A stretch of DNA of 64,000 bases from Erythrobacter sp. HL-111. GTDB lineage: Bacteria > Pseudomonadota > Alphaproteobacteria > Sphingomonadales > Sphingomonadaceae. How positions within the stretch are numbered: the stretch's first letter is position 1; each line of letters begins with the position of its first letter. Both the position numbers and the translations under genes were made by a program. The notes under the pieces were generated by a model. That model had not been told where the DNA came from. It made no database searches and saw only the letters and a list, made by a program, of their open reading frames with translations. Shown here one piece after another: positions 48,876 through 59,892 of this stretch. Where the stretch lies: positions 1,054,001 to 1,118,000 of the forward strand of contig NZ_LT629743.1 in NCBI RefSeq assembly GCF_900105095.1, read 5' to 3'.

Positions 48876-49520
48876 TCAGGCGAGCAGCCGGTCGATCGCG
48901 GCGGCGACCTCGTCGATCCCGGCCATGCCGTCGACCCGCGTGACGATGCCGCGCGCTTCGTAGCCCGGGAGGATCGGCGCGGTCTTGGCGCGGTATTCGG
49001 CCATGCGGTTGCGGACGGTTTCCTCGTTGTCGTCGGGCCGGCGCTTGAACTCGGTCGAGCCGCAGGAATCGCACACGCCCTCGACCTTCGGAGGGTTCGC
49101 GGTGTCGTGGTAGAGCGTCCCGCAATTGGCGCAGGAAAACCGGCCGGTGATGCGTTCGACCAGCGCATCCTCGTCCACCTCGAGCTCGATCACGCGGTCG
49201 AGCGCGCGGCCGTGCCTGGCGAGGATATCGTCGAGCTGGTCGGCCTGCGCCGCGGTGCGCGGGTAGCCGTCGAAGATCGCGCCTTCGTCCTTGCCCATGT
49301 CGGCGAGCTTGGCATCGATCATGGCGGAGACGATGTCGTCGGAGACAAGCCCGCCCGAATCCATGATGTCGGCGACCTTGCGGCCGAGTTCGGTATCGGC
49401 CTTGCGGGTTTCGCGCAGCATGTCCCCGGTCGACAGCTGGACCATCGCATGGCGCTCGACCAGGCCCTTGGACTGCGTCCCCTTCCCCGCTCCGGGAGGC
49501 CCCAGAAGAATGATGTTCAC
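48876..49520 (-). CDS. adk: Adenylate kinase
   Basis: The 214-residue enzyme interconverts ATP, ADP and AMP. It has the P-loop GPPGAGKGTQ (7-16), the AMP-binding LSTGDMLR, FDGYPRT, and a zinc-type LID with Cys130, Cys133, Cys150 and Cys153 (CANC...CDSC). It lies 91 bases after secY in the usual secY-adk order. Confidence 0.98.
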   Translation of the reverse strand: MNIILLGPPGAGKGTQSKGLVERHAMVQLSTGDMLRETRKADTELGRKVADIMDSGGLVSDDIVSAMIDAKLADMGKDEGAIFDGYPRTAAQADQLDDILARHGRALDRVIELEVDEDALVERITGRFSCANCGTLYHDTANPPKVEGVCDSCGSTEFKRRPDDNEETVRNRMAEYRAKTAPILPGYEARGIVTRVDGMAGIDEVAAAIDRLLA

Positions 49521-49611
49521 GAAAGCTCCCCCGTTATCGCGCCGGGCTCGTCGGCCCGGAACGCTCCTCTCATAAGCGGACGGTCACAAGCAACAGTCAA
49601 GCGGGAACGCG

Positions 49612-50976
49612 TCAGCGCATCCGGCCTTTCAACTTGGCCTTCTTGATAAGGTCGCCGTACTGATGCGCGATCAGGTGCGACTGGATCTGGCTGATCGTGT
49701 CGACCGTCACGTTGACGACGATCAGCAGGCTGGTGCCGCCCAGGAACAAGGGAATGCCGGTCTGGCGGATCATCCATTCGGGCACCATGCACACGAGCGC
49801 GAGATAGATCGCCCCGACGACGGTGATGCGGGTGAGGACATATTCGAGATAGTCCGCCGTCCGCTTGCCCGGGCGGATGCCGGGGATGAAACCGCCCGCC
49901 TTCTTGAGGTTCTCGGCCTGCTCCTCCGGGTTGAACACGACCGCGGTGTAGAAGAAGCAGAAGAAGATGATGCCCGCGCCGTAAAGCACCATGTAGATCG
50001 GCGCGCCCGGCTGGAGATACTGGTTCAGCGTCACGATCACGTTGCCCAGACCGCCATCGGTGTCGACCGAATTGCCGGCGAACTGCGAGATGGTGAGCGG
50101 CAGGAGCAGCAGCGAGCTTGCGAAGATCGGCGGGATCACGCCCGCGGTGTTGAGCTTCAGCGGAAGGTGCGAACGATCCGCCTGCATCACGCCCTGCTGG
50201 GTCGCGCGCTTGGGATACTGGATCAGCAGCCGTCGCTGCGCCCGCTCGACGAAGGAAATGAGGAGGATCAGCCCGACGACCATGACGACGAACATGACGA
50301 TGATCGTCGCCGAGATCGCACCGGTGCGCCCGCCTTCGAACAGGTTGGCGGCAAAGGTAGGGAACTGGGCGACGATGCCCGCCATGATGATCAGCGAAAC
50401 GCCGTTGCCGATCCCGCGGCTGGTGATCTGCTCGCCCAGCCAGAGGAGGAACATCGTCCCGCCCACCAGACTGATGACCGCGCCGACGCGGAACATGTAG
50501 CCCGGCTCGACGACCGCGCCGATGCCCTGCTGCGACGCGAAGCCTTCGAGCCCGACGGCGAGGAAATAGCCCTGGATCGCGCACAGGAAGACCGTGCCGT
50601 AACGGGTGTACTGGTTCAGTTTCTGCCGCCCGCTCGCGCCTTCCTTCTTCAGCGCGGACAGCGTCGGGTGGAGCGCGGAGGCCATCTGCACCACGATCGA
50701 GGCGGTGATGTAGGGCATGACGCCCAGCGCGATGAGGCTCATCCGTTCGAGGCTGCCGCCCGAGAAGGTGTTGAACAGGTCGAGCACCCCGCCCCGGCCC
50801 ATCTCGGCAAGGTCGCGCAGCGCCGACGGGTTGACCCCCGGCAGCGGGACGAAGCTGAGAAAGCGGAAGACGATCAGCGCGCCGATGGTGAACCAGATCC
50901 GCTGGCGCAGCTCGGTCGCCTTGGCGAAATTGCCGAAGTTGAGGTTGCTGGCGATGTTGTCGGCGCGTGAAGCCAT
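49612..50976 (-). CDS. secY: Preprotein translocase subunit SecY
   Basis: The 454-residue protein has ten membrane helices and family motifs at the start (RIWFTIGALIVFRFLSFVPLPG, in part), GIGNGVSLIIMAGIVA and GIPLFLGGTSLLIVVNVT. It forms the SecYEG channel for protein export. It lies downstream of rplO after 173 bases. Confidence 0.98.
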   Translation of the reverse strand: MASRADNIASNLNFGNFAKATELRQRIWFTIGALIVFRFLSFVPLPGVNPSALRDLAEMGRGGVLDLFNTFSGGSLERMSLIALGVMPYITASIVVQMASALHPTLSALKKEGASGRQKLNQYTRYGTVFLCAIQGYFLAVGLEGFASQQGIGAVVEPGYMFRVGAVISLVGGTMFLLWLGEQITSRGIGNGVSLIIMAGIVAQFPTFAANLFEGGRTGAISATIIVMFVVMVVGLILLISFVERAQRRLLIQYPKRATQQGVMQADRSHLPLKLNTAGVIPPIFASSLLLLPLTISQFAGNSVDTDGGLGNVIVTLNQYLQPGAPIYMVLYGAGIIFFCFFYTAVVFNPEEQAENLKKAGGFIPGIRPGKRTADYLEYVLTRITVVGAIYLALVCMVPEWMIRQTGIPLFLGGTSLLIVVNVTVDTISQIQSHLIAHQYGDLIKKAKLKGRMR

Positions 50977-51149
50977 GTCGTCTGTTCGATCCTAGCCTTC
51001 GGCCGCGAGGCGCCCTGCCTCTGCGGCCCGAATATGGGCGGCCTGCCGACTGTCGGCACCGGACGCTTGCCGGGCCGGGCTGGCCGCGCAGAGGCGTAAA
51101 TAGGGAACGGGGGGCCGCTTGTCGAACCCCCCGCTCGCCTTTTGTCGCA

Positions 51150-51665
51150 TTATTTGCCGCGTGCCGACGCGCGTTCCTGCTTCGCGGCCTTGAGTTCGGC
51201 GTTGGTCGGGGCGGTCACCTCGACGCTGCCGCCGGCCTTTTCGACCGCCGCAACCGCGCCCTTGGTCGCCCCGGTGACGACGAACTTCGCGCTCGCCGAA
51301 AGCTCGCCCTTGCCGAGCAGGCGCACGCCGTCCTTCCCGCCCCGGGCGAGACCGCAGGCACGCAGGGCTTCTTCGGTGATGTCATTGCCCGCGTCGAGCT
51401 TGCCGGCGTCGATCATCTTCTGGACCATGCCGATGTTCACCTCGGCGTAGTCCTTGCCGAAGGGGTTGTTGAACCCGCGCTTGGGCAGGCGCATGTGAAG
51501 CGGCATCTGGCCGCCTTCGAAGCCCTTGATCGCGACGCCCGAACGGCTCTTCTGGCCCTTCTGGCCGCGCGCGGCGGTCTTGCCCTTGCCCGAGCCGATG
51601 CCCCGGCCCTTGCGGACGCGGCCCTTGCGGGCGCCTTCGTTGTCACGGATGTCGTTGAGTTTCAT
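51150..51665 (-). CDS. rplO: 50S ribosomal protein L15
   Basis: The 171-residue protein has [41 protein letters not shown] (in part) and [16 protein letters not shown]. It carries a lysine/alanine-rich extension at the C-terminus ([17 protein letters not shown]), longer than E. coli. It lies between rpmD and secY. Confidence 0.97.
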   Translation of the reverse strand: MKLNDIRDNEGARKGRVRKGRGIGSGKGKTAARGQKGQKSRSGVAIKGFEGGQMPLHMRLPKRGFNNPFGKDYAEVNIGMVQKMIDAGKLDAGNDITEEALRACGLARGGKDGVRLLGKGELSASAKFVVTGATKGAVAAVEKAGGSVEVTAPTNAELKAAKQERASARGK

Positions 51666-51728
51666 GGTTGCACTCGCTTTCGCTTTTCTTCGCGCTTTTC
51701 AGAAATCGTGAGCCTTGCTCACGCAAAT

Positions 51729-51905
51729 TCAGTCGACGATCTCGACCAGATGCGGGATCTTGGCGACCATGCCCCGGATTTCCGGGGTGTCCTCGCGCTC
51801 GACGACCTTGTGCATCTTGCCCAGACCGAGCCCGATCAGCACCTTGCGCTGGCTTTCGGGGCGGCGGATAGGTGAGCCCACCTGCTTGATCTTGATGGTA
51901 GCCAT
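51729..51905 (-). CDS. rpmD: 50S ribosomal protein L30
   Basis: The 58-residue protein reads [20 protein letters not shown] at its start, then [20 protein letters not shown] and the end [10 protein letters not shown], as in L30. It is short, so it is easily missed. It lies 23 bases after rpsE and 63 bases before rplO, in the standard spc-operon order. Confidence 0.96.
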   Translation of the reverse strand: MATIKIKQVGSPIRRPESQRKVLIGLGLGKMHKVVEREDTPEIRGMVAKIPHLVEIVD

Positions 51906-51928
51906 TGTTCGTTACTCCACGCCCTTCG

Positions 51929-52768
51929 TTATTCGGTCAGGGCCGCGGCGTCGGCTTCCGCCTCGGCCTCGCTCGCGCCGCCGCGACCCAGGAGGTCGGC
52001 GACCTTCTTGCCGCGCCGCTGGGCGACCGACTTCGGCGAAGTCTGGTCCTGCAGCGCGTCGAAGGTGGCGCGGATCATGTTGTAGGGGTTCGAGGTCCCG
52101 ACCGACTTCGTCACGACGTCGGCGACGCCGAGACTCTCGAACACGGCGCGCATCGGGCCGCCGGCGATGATGCCGGTGCCGGGAGGCGCGGTGCGGACGG
52201 TGACCTTGCCCGCGCCGAAGTGACCCTTGCCGTCATGGTGCAGCGTGCGACCTTCCTTGAGGGGGACGCGGATCATCTTCTTGCGCGCGGCGGCGGTCGC
52301 CTTGGTGATGGCCTCGGGCACTTCGCGGGCCTTGCCGTGGCCGAAGCCGACCCGGCCCTGGCCGTCGCCGACCACCACGAGCGCCGCGAAGCCGAAGCGC
52401 TTGCCGCCCTTCACCGTCTTGGAAACGCGGTTGATGTGGACGAGCTTCTCGATGATGCCGTCGTCCTCTTCCTCGCGCCGGCCGCCACGGCCGCCGTCAC
52501 GACCGCCGCGCCCACGGCCGCGGCCGCGATCGCCGCCGCCGTCACGACCGCCGCCGCCGCGCCCGCCACGACCGCCACGGCCCTGACGGGGCTCTTCGGT
52601 CGGCTGCGCGCTCGGCTCCTGCGAAGGCGACTGGTTGTCGGCCGCTTCCGAAGGCGTCTCGGCCTTGGCTTCGGCCTGAGCGTCGGGAGCCTGGGGCGTC
52701 GGGGTTTCCGCAGCGGCGTTCTCGGCCGCTTCGGTGTTCTGGGTGTTTTCGTTGTTCTCGGCCATCAT
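51929..52768 (-). CDS. rpsE: 30S ribosomal protein S5 with a long RGG-rich N-terminal extension
   Basis: The S5 core starts near residue 102 ([20 protein letters not shown]) with [33 protein letters not shown] and [19 protein letters not shown]. In front is an extension of about 100 residues: first Ala/Glu/Pro/Gln-rich and acidic (2-60), then an RGG/GRG-rich basic stretch (61-97: [15 protein letters not shown] and onwards). Total 279 residues against about 167 in E. coli. The start is ATG 52768 or 52765, overlapping the rplR stop. Confidence 0.95.
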   Translation of the reverse strand: MMAENNENTQNTEAAENAAAETPTPQAPDAQAEAKAETPSEAADNQSPSQEPSAQPTEEPRQGRGGRGGRGGGGRDGGGDRGRGRGRGGRDGGRGGRREEEDDGIIEKLVHINRVSKTVKGGKRFGFAALVVVGDGQGRVGFGHGKAREVPEAITKATAAARKKMIRVPLKEGRTLHHDGKGHFGAGKVTVRTAPPGTGIIAGGPMRAVFESLGVADVVTKSVGTSNPYNMIRATFDALQDQTSPKSVAQRRGKKVADLLGRGGASEAEAEADAAALTE

Positions 52769-53112
52769 CAGAACTCCAGCCCGCCTTCGCGGGCGGCATC
52801 GGCCAGCGCCTTGACGCGGCCATGGTAGAGGAACCCGCCGCGATCGAACACGACAGTCGTCACGCCCGCCTTCCTGGCGGCCTCGGCGATGTCCTTGCCG
52901 ACCTTGCTCGCGGCTTCGACATTCGCGCCGCTGCCTTCCACGCCGAGCGTCGAGGCGGCCGCGAGGGTCCGGCCCTCGGCGTCGTCGATGATCTGCGCGT
53001 AGATGTGCCTGCCGGTGCGGTGGACCGAAAGGCGCGGCTTGTCGCCCGAGCGCTTGCGGAGCGCGGTCCGCACCCGCATGCGGCGGCGTTCGAAAAGGGA
53101 AAGCTTTGCCAT
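52768..53112 (-). CDS. rplR: 50S ribosomal protein L18
   Basis: The 114-residue protein has [29 protein letters not shown] and [23 protein letters not shown] (in parts). L18 binds 5S rRNA. It is one base from rplF upstream and overlaps rpsE by one base. Confidence 0.97.
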   Translation of the reverse strand: MAKLSLFERRRMRVRTALRKRSGDKPRLSVHRTGRHIYAQIIDDAEGRTLAAASTLGVEGSGANVEAASKVGKDIAEAARKAGVTTVVFDRGGFLYHGRVKALADAAREGGLEF

Positions 53113-53113
53113 C

Positions 53114-53647
53114 TTACTTCTTCTTCCCTTCCTTGCGGAAGATGTACTCGCCGCGATACTTGATGCCCTTGCCCTTGTAGGGTTCGGGCTTGCGAAGCTC
53201 GCGGATCTCGGCGGCGAACTGGCCGACGGCCTGCTTGTCGATGCCGGAAATCTCGACCGTGGTCTGGTCGGGAGTCTTCACCTCGAGCCCTTCGGGCACG
53301 GGAAGATCGACATCGTGGCTGAAGCCGAGCTGCAGCTTGAGCGTGCGGCCCTGCGCGTTGGCGCGGTAGCCGACGCCCGAGATCTCGAGCACCTTGGTGA
53401 AGCCGTCGGTGACGCCCTCGACGAGGTTCGAGACCAGCGTGCGCTGCATACCCCAATAGGCACGGGCCTTCTGGCTGTCATTGGCCGGGGCGACCGAGAT
53501 CGAGCCGTCCTCGAGCTTGTATTCGACGAGGTCGGACAGGCCCATCTGGAGGGTGCCCTTGGGACCCTTCACGCTGAGCAGGCCGTTGTCGATATTCGCG
53601 GTGACGCCCGAAGGGATCGTCACCGGCTTCTTGCCGATGCGGCTCAT
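53114..53647 (-). CDS. rplF: 50S ribosomal protein L6
   Basis: The 177-residue protein has the start [35 protein letters not shown] and the C-terminal [20 protein letters not shown]. It overlaps the rpsH stop by one base. Confidence 0.98.
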   Translation of the reverse strand: MSRIGKKPVTIPSGVTANIDNGLLSVKGPKGTLQMGLSDLVEYKLEDGSISVAPANDSQKARAYWGMQRTLVSNLVEGVTDGFTKVLEISGVGYRANAQGRTLKLQLGFSHDVDLPVPEGLEVKTPDQTTVEISGIDKQAVGQFAAEIRELRKPEPYKGKGIKYRGEYIFRKEGKKK

Positions 53648-54042
53648 CAGAACACCTCCGCCAGCACTTCGCCGCCGACATTGTTCGCGCGGGCCTCGGC
53701 ATCCGAGAGCACGCCGCGCGGGGTCGAGACGATGGTGATGCCAAGCCCGTTGCGGACCGTGGGCAGTTCCTTGCAGCCCGAATAGATGCGCCGGCCGGGC
53801 TTCGAGACGCGCGCGACGTGCTTGATCGCCGGCTCGCCTTCGAAATACTTGAGTTCGATCCGCAGCGCCTTGTGCTTGCCGCTCTCGTCCTCGGAATAGC
53901 CACGGATGTAGCCTTCGCGCATGAGGACCTCGAGCACGTTCGCGCGCAGCTTGGACGCAGGGCTGAGGACGGAGTCCTTCTTCGCCTGCTGGCCGTTGCG
54001 GATGCGGGTGAGCATGTCACCCAGGGGATCGGTCATAGCCAT
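53647..54042 (-). CDS. rpsH: 30S ribosomal protein S8
   Basis: The 131-residue protein has [32 protein letters not shown] and [20 protein letters not shown]. In E. coli S8 represses the spc operon by binding near rplE; no matching site is claimed here. Confidence 0.97.
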   Translation of the reverse strand: MAMTDPLGDMLTRIRNGQQAKKDSVLSPASKLRANVLEVLMREGYIRGYSEDESGKHKALRIELKYFEGEPAIKHVARVSKPGRRIYSGCKELPTVRNGLGITIVSTPRGVLSDAEARANNVGGEVLAEVF

Positions 54043-54053
54043 CTGTCAGGTCC

Positions 54054-54359
54054 TCACCAGCTCGACTTGGTCAGGCCCGGGATCATGCCCCGGTTGCCAA
54101 GCTGACGCAGTTCGATGCGGTTGATGCCGAACTTGCGGTAATAGCCGCGCGGGCGGCCGGTGGTGGCGCAGCGGTTGCGCACCCGGGTCGGGTTCGCGTT
54201 GCGCGGGATCTCGGCCATCTTGAGCCGCGCCATGAGACGCTCGGTCTCATCCAGGCTCTCGTCGTTCGCGATCGCCTTCAGCTTCTCGTACTTGGCCGCA
54301 TACTTCTTCACGAGCTTCTTGCGACGCTCGTTCTTGTTGATCGAACTCAGTTTCGCCAT
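54054..54359 (-). CDS. rpsN: 30S ribosomal protein S14
   Basis: The 101-residue protein is the long, zinc-free form: [20 protein letters not shown] has a single cysteine and no CxxC pairs. The N-terminal part is lysine-rich. It lies 42 bases after rplE and 11 before rpsH. Confidence 0.97.
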   Translation of the reverse strand: MAKLSSINKNERRKKLVKKYAAKYEKLKAIANDESLDETERLMARLKMAEIPRNANPTRVRNRCATTGRPRGYYRKFGINRIELRQLGNRGMIPGLTKSSW

Positions 54360-54401
54360 GGACTTAAGCTCTCTTCTTTCGTGTCTCTGTCGGGAAACGG
54401 C

Positions 54402-54995
54402 TCACGCCGCTTCCTTCTGTTCGGCGGTTTTTGCGCTCGGGGCCTCGCCCTGGAAGGGGAAGCCGAACAGGCGCAGCAGCTCGCGCGCCTCTTCGTCGGT
54501 CTTGGCGGTGGTGGTCACGATGATGTCCATCCCCCGCACCTTGTCGATCTTGTCGTAGCTGATCTCGGGGAACACGATCTGTTCCTTGAGACCCATCGCG
54601 TAGTTGCCGCGACCATCGAACGAACGCGCGTTCAGCCCGCGGAAGTCGCGGATGCGCGGCATGGCGACGGTCACCAGGCGATCGAGGAACTCGTACATGC
54701 GTTCGCGGCGCAGGGTGACCTTGCAGCCGATCGGCATGCCTTCGCGCAGCTTGAACTGGGCGATCGACTTCTTGGCCTTGGTGATGACCGGCTTCTGGCC
54801 GGCGATCAGCGCCATTTCCTCGGCGGCGGTCTGGACCTTCTTCTTGTCCTGGCTCGCCTCGCCCACGCCCATGTTGAGCGTGATCTTCTCCAGCTTGGGA
54901 ACTTCGAGCCGGTTCTTGTAGCCGAACTTCTCGGTCATCGCCTTGACGATTTCCTCGTCGTAGCGGGCCTTCATCCGGGGCGTGTAATCAGCCAT
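54402..54995 (-). CDS. rplE: 50S ribosomal protein L5
   Basis: The 197-residue protein has [59 protein letters not shown] and [20 protein letters not shown]. The start MADYTPRMK at 54995 overlaps rplX by eight bases. A 15-residue Ala/Glu-rich tail ([16 protein letters not shown]) exceeds the usual length. Confidence 0.97.
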   Translation of the reverse strand: MADYTPRMKARYDEEIVKAMTEKFGYKNRLEVPKLEKITLNMGVGEASQDKKKVQTAAEEMALIAGQKPVITKAKKSIAQFKLREGMPIGCKVTLRRERMYEFLDRLVTVAMPRIRDFRGLNARSFDGRGNYAMGLKEQIVFPEISYDKIDKVRGMDIIVTTTAKTDEEARELLRLFGFPFQGEAPSAKTAEQKEAA

Positions 54996-55308
54996 CGATG
55001 GTCTCCCCACTCTTCACGGCGACGCGCACCTTCTTGCCGTCCTTCTCCTCGAAGCGGACGCGGGTCGGCTTGCCGTCCTTGGGATCGGCCAGCGCCACCT
55101 TGGAGATGTGCATCGGGGCCGGGAAACGGTCGATGCCACCCTGCGGATTGGCCTGGCTCGGCTTGCGGTGACGGGCGACGACATTGACGCCCTCGACGAC
55201 GACCTTGCCTTCCTTGGGCAGGACCTGGGCGACCGTGCCGGTGCGGCCCTTGTCCTTGCCCGAAAGCACGACGACGCTGTCGCCCTTGCGGATCTTTGCG
55301 GATGCCAT
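54988..55308 (-). CDS. rplX: 50S ribosomal protein L24
   Basis: The 106-residue protein starts [20 protein letters not shown] and has [20 protein letters not shown] and [19 protein letters not shown], as in L24, an assembly initiator of the 50S subunit. It lies two bases from rplN. Confidence 0.97.
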   Translation of the reverse strand: MASAKIRKGDSVVVLSGKDKGRTGTVAQVLPKEGKVVVEGVNVVARHRKPSQANPQGGIDRFPAPMHISKVALADPKDGKPTRVRFEEKDGKKVRVAVKSGETIDG

Positions 55309-55310
55309 GA

Positions 55311-55679
55311 TCAGAGCACCTCCGGCGCGAGCGAGATGATCTTCATGAAGCCGCGCCCGCGCAGTTCACGCACGACGGGGCCGAAGATGCGGGTGCCGAT
55401 CGGCTCCTCGCTCTTGTTGACGAGCACCGCGGCGTTGCTGTCGAAGCGGATCACGCTGCCGTCGGGACGGCGCACGTCCTTCTTGGTGCGCACGATCACC
55501 GCGCGGTGAACGTCGCCCTTCTTGACCTTGGCACGCGGCTGGGCCTCCTTGACGGAGACCACGATCACGTCGCCGACGGAGGCAAACCGGCGCTTCGACC
55601 CGCCCAGCACCTTGATGCACTGGACGCGCTTCGCGCCGCTGTTGTCCGCGACGTCGAGATTGGATTGCATCTGGATCAT
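55311..55679 (-). CDS. rplN: 50S ribosomal protein L14
   Basis: The 122-residue protein has [31 protein letters not shown] and the end [14 protein letters not shown]. It lies after a 90-base gap from rpsQ. Confidence 0.98.
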   Translation of the reverse strand: MIQMQSNLDVADNSGAKRVQCIKVLGGSKRRFASVGDVIVVSVKEAQPRAKVKKGDVHRAVIVRTKKDVRRPDGSVIRFDSNAAVLVNKSEEPIGTRIFGPVVRELRGRGFMKIISLAPEVL

Positions 55680-55769
55680 CGATCCGGTTCCTTCTCACTG
55701 GCTTGCCGGGACGCCCGATGCGACTGGGTCAATCGCATGGGGCCCGACAGTTCCGTTTACGTCTGTTTC

Positions 55770-56060
55770 TCAGTTGCCCGCGGCCTCGACGTCGAGATCG
55801 GCCTCGATCGCCTGGGTGCCGCCGGAGACGACCTGGTCCTTCACGGTCCAGGTCTTCGTCTTCGAGATCGGGCGGCATTCCTCGATCCGCACGACATCGC
55901 CGACGTGATATTCGTTGTTCTCGTCGTGGGCGTGATAGTTCTTCGAACGGCGGATGATCTTCCCGTAGAGCGGGTGCTTCACCTTGCGTTCGACCTTCAC
56001 GGTCACGGTCTTGTCGGTCTTGTCGGAGGTGACAGTCCCGATCAGGATACGTTTCGGCAT
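55770..56060 (-). CDS. rpsQ: 30S ribosomal protein S17
   Basis: The 96-residue protein has the core [40 protein letters not shown] and [21 protein letters not shown]-terminal stretch of about 16 residues ([15 protein letters not shown]) exceeds E. coli S17 and is acidic. Confidence 0.97.
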   Translation of the reverse strand: MPKRILIGTVTSDKTDKTVTVKVERKVKHPLYGKIIRRSKNYHAHDENNEYHVGDVVRIEECRPISKTKTWTVKDQVVSGGTQAIEADLDVEAAGN

Positions 56061-56070
56061 TGTCTGCTCC

Positions 56071-56292
56071 TTAAGCCTTTTCGCCTGCGCTCTTGGCGCG
56101 CTCGGTCTGCAGCGTCTTGATCTTGGCGATGGTGCGACGCACTTCGCGGATCCGCGCCGGGTTCTCGAGCTGGTTGGTCGCCGCCTGGAAACGCAGGTTG
56201 AACTGCTCGCGCTTGAGATCGGTCAGATCAGCGGAGAGCTGGTCGTCGGTCTTGGCGCGCAGGTCTTCGATGCTGGTGATGTTCGCGGCCAT
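56071..56292 (-). CDS. rpmC: 50S ribosomal protein L29
   Basis: The 73-residue protein has the two-helix form of L29: [40 protein letters not shown] and [12 protein letters not shown]. The start is ATG 56292 (MAANITS), with GGAGG six bases upstream; ATG 56295 would add one residue. It overlaps the rplP stop. Confidence 0.96.
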   Translation of the reverse strand: MAANITSIEDLRAKTDDQLSADLTDLKREQFNLRFQAATNQLENPARIREVRRTIAKIKTLQTERAKSAGEKA

Positions 56293-56726
56293 CATTCGCC
56301 TCCCAGGTGCGAGGTGTCGCCGAAGCGGGCGACGACCTTGGTCTTGATCGGCAGCTTCATCGCGGCGCGTTCGAAGGCTTCGGCAGCCAGCGGGCCGGCG
56401 ACGCCGTCGAGTTCGAACAGGATGCGGCCCGGCTTGACCCGCGCGGCCCAGTATTCGACCGAACCCTTGCCCTTGCCCTGGCGGACCTCGGCGGGCTTCT
56501 TCGACACCGGAACGTCCGGGAAGACGCGGATCCACAGGCGCCCCTGGCGCTTGATGTGACGGGTGATCGCGCGGCGCGCGGCCTCGATCTGGCGGGCGGT
56601 GATCCGCTCGGGCTCCAGAGCCTTCAGCCCGTAGGAGCCGAAGTTCAGGGTCGTGCCGCCCTTGGCCTCGCCCTTGATCTTGCCCTTGAAGGCCTTGCGA
56701 TACTTGGTTTTCTTCGGTTGCAGCAT
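56292..56726 (-). CDS. rplP: 50S ribosomal protein L16
   Basis: The 144-residue protein has [40 protein letters not shown] and [21 protein letters not shown]16 lies near the A-site tRNA. It is 30 bases after rpsC. Confidence 0.98.
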   Translation of the reverse strand: MLQPKKTKYRKAFKGKIKGEAKGGTTLNFGSYGLKALEPERITARQIEAARRAITRHIKRQGRLWIRVFPDVPVSKKPAEVRQGKGKGSVEYWAARVKPGRILFELDGVAGPLAAEAFERAAMKLPIKTKVVARFGDTSHLGGE

Positions 56727-56756
56727 TGTCTCTTACCTATCTGGTCGCCCGCACGC

Positions 56757-57452
56757 TCAGCGCGCCGGACGCACCCCCGAAGTCTGCGATTCCATCATCA
56801 GACGGTCCTGCGCGGTCGGATCGTGGCCGAGGATCTCGCCCTTGAAGATCCACACCTTGATGCCGATGATCCCGTAGGCGGTCAGCGCCTCGGTTTCGGC
56901 ATAGTCGATGTTGGCGCGCAGCGTGTGAAGCGGCACGCGGCCTTCACGGTACTGCTCGACGCGGGCGATCTCCGCCCCGCCCAGACGCCCGCCGCACACG
57001 ATGCGGATGCCTTCCGCGCCGAGCCGCATGGCCGACTGCATCGCGCGCTTCATCGCCCGGCGGAACGCCACGCGGCGCACGAGCTGGTCGGCGATGCCCT
57101 GCGCGACGAGCTTGGCGTCGATTTCCGGCTTGCGGATCTCGACGATGTTCAGCTTGACCTCGCTCGCCGTCATGGACGCCAGCTTGGTCCGCAGCTTCTC
57201 GATGTCGGCGCCCTTCTTGCCGATGATGACACCCGGACGCGCGGCATAGATCGAAACGCGGCACAGCTTGGCCGGACGCTCGATCACCACCTTCGAGATC
57301 GCCGCCTGCGGCAGGCTCTCGAGGATGTACTTGCGCATCTCGATGTCTTCCTTGAGCAGGCCCGCATAGTCACGCCCTTCGGCGTACCAGCGGCTGTCCC
57401 AGGTGCGGTTGATCTGCAGGCGCAGACCGATCGGATTGCTCTTCTGGCCCAT
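56757..57452 (-). CDS. rpsC: 30S ribosomal protein S3
   Basis: The 231-residue protein has [20 protein letters not shown], the KH domain motif [15 protein letters not shown] and [21 protein letters not shown]3 lines the mRNA entry channel. It lies three bases after rplV. Confidence 0.98.
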   Translation of the reverse strand: MGQKSNPIGLRLQINRTWDSRWYAEGRDYAGLLKEDIEMRKYILESLPQAAISKVVIERPAKLCRVSIYAARPGVIIGKKGADIEKLRTKLASMTASEVKLNIVEIRKPEIDAKLVAQGIADQLVRRVAFRRAMKRAMQSAMRLGAEGIRIVCGGRLGGAEIARVEQYREGRVPLHTLRANIDYAETEALTAYGIIGIKVWIFKGEILGHDPTAQDRLMMESQTSGVRPAR

Positions 57453-57455
57453 GGT

Positions 57456-57833
57456 TTACGCCTCTTCCTGTTCGCGCACGACGATCCGCAGCCGGCTAAA
57501 CGGCTTGAGGATCCGGGTCGACTTGCCGCGGCCGCGCGTGTGGAACCGCTTCATGGTGATCGACTTGCCGACCGAAGCCTCGGCCACGACGAGCGCGTCG
57601 ACGTCGAGATCGTGGTTGTTCTCCGCATTGGCGATCGCCGAAGCGAGCACCTTCTTCGCGTCCTTGGCCATCGCCTTCTTCGAGAACTCGAGGATGTTGA
57701 GCGCCTCTTCGGCCTTCTTGCCGCGGATCAGTTCGGCGACGAGATTGAGCTTCTGCGCCGACCCACGGATGGTGGTGCCGACGGCCAGCGCCTCGTTCTC
57801 GCCGACGCGGCGGGGTGCCTTTGCCTTGCCCAT
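57456..57833 (-). CDS. rplV: 50S ribosomal protein L22
   Basis: The 125-residue protein has [20 protein letters not shown] and the exit-tunnel hairpin region [20 protein letters not shown]. It overlaps rpsS by one base. Confidence 0.97.
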   Translation of the reverse strand: MGKAKAPRRVGENEALAVGTTIRGSAQKLNLVAELIRGKKAEEALNILEFSKKAMAKDAKKVLASAIANAENNHDLDVDALVVAEASVGKSITMKRFHTRGRGKSTRILKPFSRLRIVVREQEEA

Positions 57834-58108
57834 TATCGCTTGCCCTTCTTGTCGGCGGCGTGGCCGGGGAAGTTGCGCGTGGGCGCGAACTCGCCGAGCT
57901 TGTGGCCGACCATCTCTTCGGAAACCGAGACGGGGATGAATTTCTGCCCGTTGTAGACGTTGAACGTCAGCCCGACGAACTGGGGCAGGATGGTGGAGCG
58001 GCGCGACCAGGTCTTGATCGGCTTGCCGCCACCGGCATCCTGAGCTTCCTCGGCCTTCTTGAGCAGGCTGAGTTCGACGAACGGACCTTTCCAGACGGAA
58101 CGTGCCAT
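57833..58108 (-). CDS. rpsS: 30S ribosomal protein S19
   Basis: The 91-residue protein starts [20 protein letters not shown] and has [20 protein letters not shown]. It lies six bases after rplB. Confidence 0.98.
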   Translation of the reverse strand: MARSVWKGPFVELSLLKKAEEAQDAGGGKPIKTWSRRSTILPQFVGLTFNVYNGQKFIPVSVSEEMVGHKLGEFAPTRNFPGHAADKKGKR

Positions 58109-58114
58109 CGTGCC

Positions 58115-58951
58115 TTACCTCTTCTTCTTCGCGTGACGCGAACGGATGATGTCTTTGTCCGTCTGCTTGTTGTTGCGGGTGCGTGCGCCCTTGGTCGGCT
58201 TGCCCCAGGGGGTGACCGGGTGACGGCCGCCGCTGGTGCGGCCTTCACCACCGCCGTGCGGGTGGTCGACCGGGTTCTTGGCGACACCGCGGGTAAGCGG
58301 ACGACGGCCCTTCCAGCGGCTGCGACCGGCCTTGCCGAAATTCTGGTTCTGGTTGTCGGGGTTCGAAACCGCTCCGACCGTCCCCATGCAATCGGCGCGC
58401 AGGTAACGCTGCTCGCCCGAATTGAGCCGCACGATGACCATGCCGCGGTCGCGCCCGACGAGCTGGACATAGGCGCCCGCGCTGCGCGCGATCTGGCCGC
58501 CCTTGCCCGGCTTCATCTCGACATTGTGGCAGATCGTGCCGACCGGCATCTGGCCGAGCAGCATGGCGTTGCCCGGCTTGGTGTCGGTCCGCTCACCGGC
58601 CACGATCGTGTCGCCCACGGCGAGACGCTGCGGCGCGAGGATGTAGGCCTGTTCGCCGTCCTCGTACTTGACGAGAGCGATGAAGGCGGTCCGGTTCGGG
58701 TCGTATTCGATCCGCTCGACCGTGGCGGGCACGTCCCACTTGCGGCGCTTGAAATCGATGATGCGATAGCGCTGCTTGTTGCCGCCGCCGATGCCGCGGC
58801 TGGTGACGTGGCCCTTGTTGTTGCGGCCGCCCGTCTTGCGCTTGCCCTCGGTGAGCGACTTGACCGGCTTGCCCTTCCAGAGCTGGGTCTTGTCGATCAG
58901 GATGAGGCCGCGGCGCGCCGGGCTCGTCGGTTTGTAGTTCTTGAGTGCCAT
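58115..58951 (-). CDS. rplB: 50S ribosomal protein L2
   Basis: The 278-residue protein has the RNA-binding core [20 protein letters not shown] and the conserved [20 protein letters not shown] near the C-terminus. L2 is essential for subunit association. It is 13 bases after rplW. Confidence 0.98.
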   Translation of the reverse strand: MALKNYKPTSPARRGLILIDKTQLWKGKPVKSLTEGKRKTGGRNNKGHVTSRGIGGGNKQRYRIIDFKRRKWDVPATVERIEYDPNRTAFIALVKYEDGEQAYILAPQRLAVGDTIVAGERTDTKPGNAMLLGQMPVGTICHNVEMKPGKGGQIARSAGAYVQLVGRDRGMVIVRLNSGEQRYLRADCMGTVGAVSNPDNQNQNFGKAGRSRWKGRRPLTRGVAKNPVDHPHGGGEGRTSGGRHPVTPWGKPTKGARTRNNKQTDKDIIRSRHAKKKR

Positions 58952-58964
58952 TGTCCCTACGCCC

Positions 58965-59273
58965 TCAGATACCGCTGGTGATGTCGATCATCTCGCCTTC
59001 GGCGAGGGTGACGACAGCCTTCTTGAAGTCCGAACGCTTGTAGGGCTTGCCCCGCCAGCGCTTCGACTTGCCCTTGGTGACGATCGTGTTCACGGCGACG
59101 ACCTTCTTATCGTAGATCGCCTCGACCGCTTCCTTGATCTGCGGCTTGGTAGCATCATTCGCCACGCGAAAGACGACCGCGTTGTTCTCGGAAGCCAGGG
59201 TCGACTTCTCGGTGATGTGCGGCGCCAGGATCACGTCGTAGTGACGCGCGTCGATCTCGCTTTTCTTAGCCAT
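58965..59273 (-). CDS. rplW: 50S ribosomal protein L23
   Basis: The 102-residue protein has [20 protein letters not shown] and [20 protein letters not shown], as in L23, which sits at the exit tunnel and binds trigger factor and SRP. It overlaps rplD by eight bases. Confidence 0.97.
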   Translation of the reverse strand: MAKKSEIDARHYDVILAPHITEKSTLASENNAVVFRVANDATKPQIKEAVEAIYDKKVVAVNTIVTKGKSKRWRGKPYKRSDFKKAVVTLAEGEMIDITSGI

Positions 59274-59889
59274 TGAAGCGCGCCTCCAGCTTTTCGACCG
59301 CGTCCTTGGTCAGGACGAGCGTGTCGTGGTTGAGGATGTCGTAGACATTGGCGCCGATCGCGGGGAGCACGTTGACGCCCGGGATGTTGCCGGCGGCCTT
59401 CTTGAACGCGTCGTTCACCGCGTCGCCGTCGATGACCAGCACCTTGCCGTTCAGCCCGGCCTTGGCGAAGTGGCTCTTGAGCACCTTCGTCTTGGCTTCG
59501 GCGATCTCCAGGCTGTCGACCACGATCAGGCCATCCTTGGCCTTGGTCGAAAGCGCCATCTTGAGGCCGAGCGCGCGGATTTTCTTGTTCAGCGACTGCT
59601 CGAAGTCCCGCTTGCGCGCGCCGTGCGCCTTGCCGCCGCCGATGAAGATCGGGGCCTTGCGGTCGCCGTGACGAGCGCCGCCCGAACCCTTCTGACGGAC
59701 GAACTTCTTGCCCGTGCGCGCCACGTCCGCACGCTCACGCGTGGGGCGGGCGGTGCCGCGGCGGTTCTCCAGCTGCCAGGTCACCACCCGGTGCAGGATG
59801 TCGGCACGCGGTGTCACGCCGAAGACATCGTCGTTGAGCTCGATGTCGCCGGAGTCCGCGCCGTCGATTTTCTGGACCTTCACCTTCAT
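59266..59889 (-). CDS. rplD: 50S ribosomal protein L4
   Basis: The 207-residue protein has [20 protein letters not shown] and [20 protein letters not shown], the long loop that lines the exit tunnel. In E. coli L4 also represses its own operon through the S10 leader; here a terminator-like hairpin lies in the rpsJ leader. It is three bases after rplC. Confidence 0.97.
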   Translation of the reverse strand: MKVKVQKIDGADSGDIELNDDVFGVTPRADILHRVVTWQLENRRGTARPTRERADVARTGKKFVRQKGSGGARHGDRKAPIFIGGGKAHGARKRDFEQSLNKKIRALGLKMALSTKAKDGLIVVDSLEIAEAKTKVLKSHFAKAGLNGKVLVIDGDAVNDAFKKAAGNIPGVNVLPAIGANVYDILNHDTLVLTKDAVEKLEARFNG

Positions 59890-59892
59890 GGC

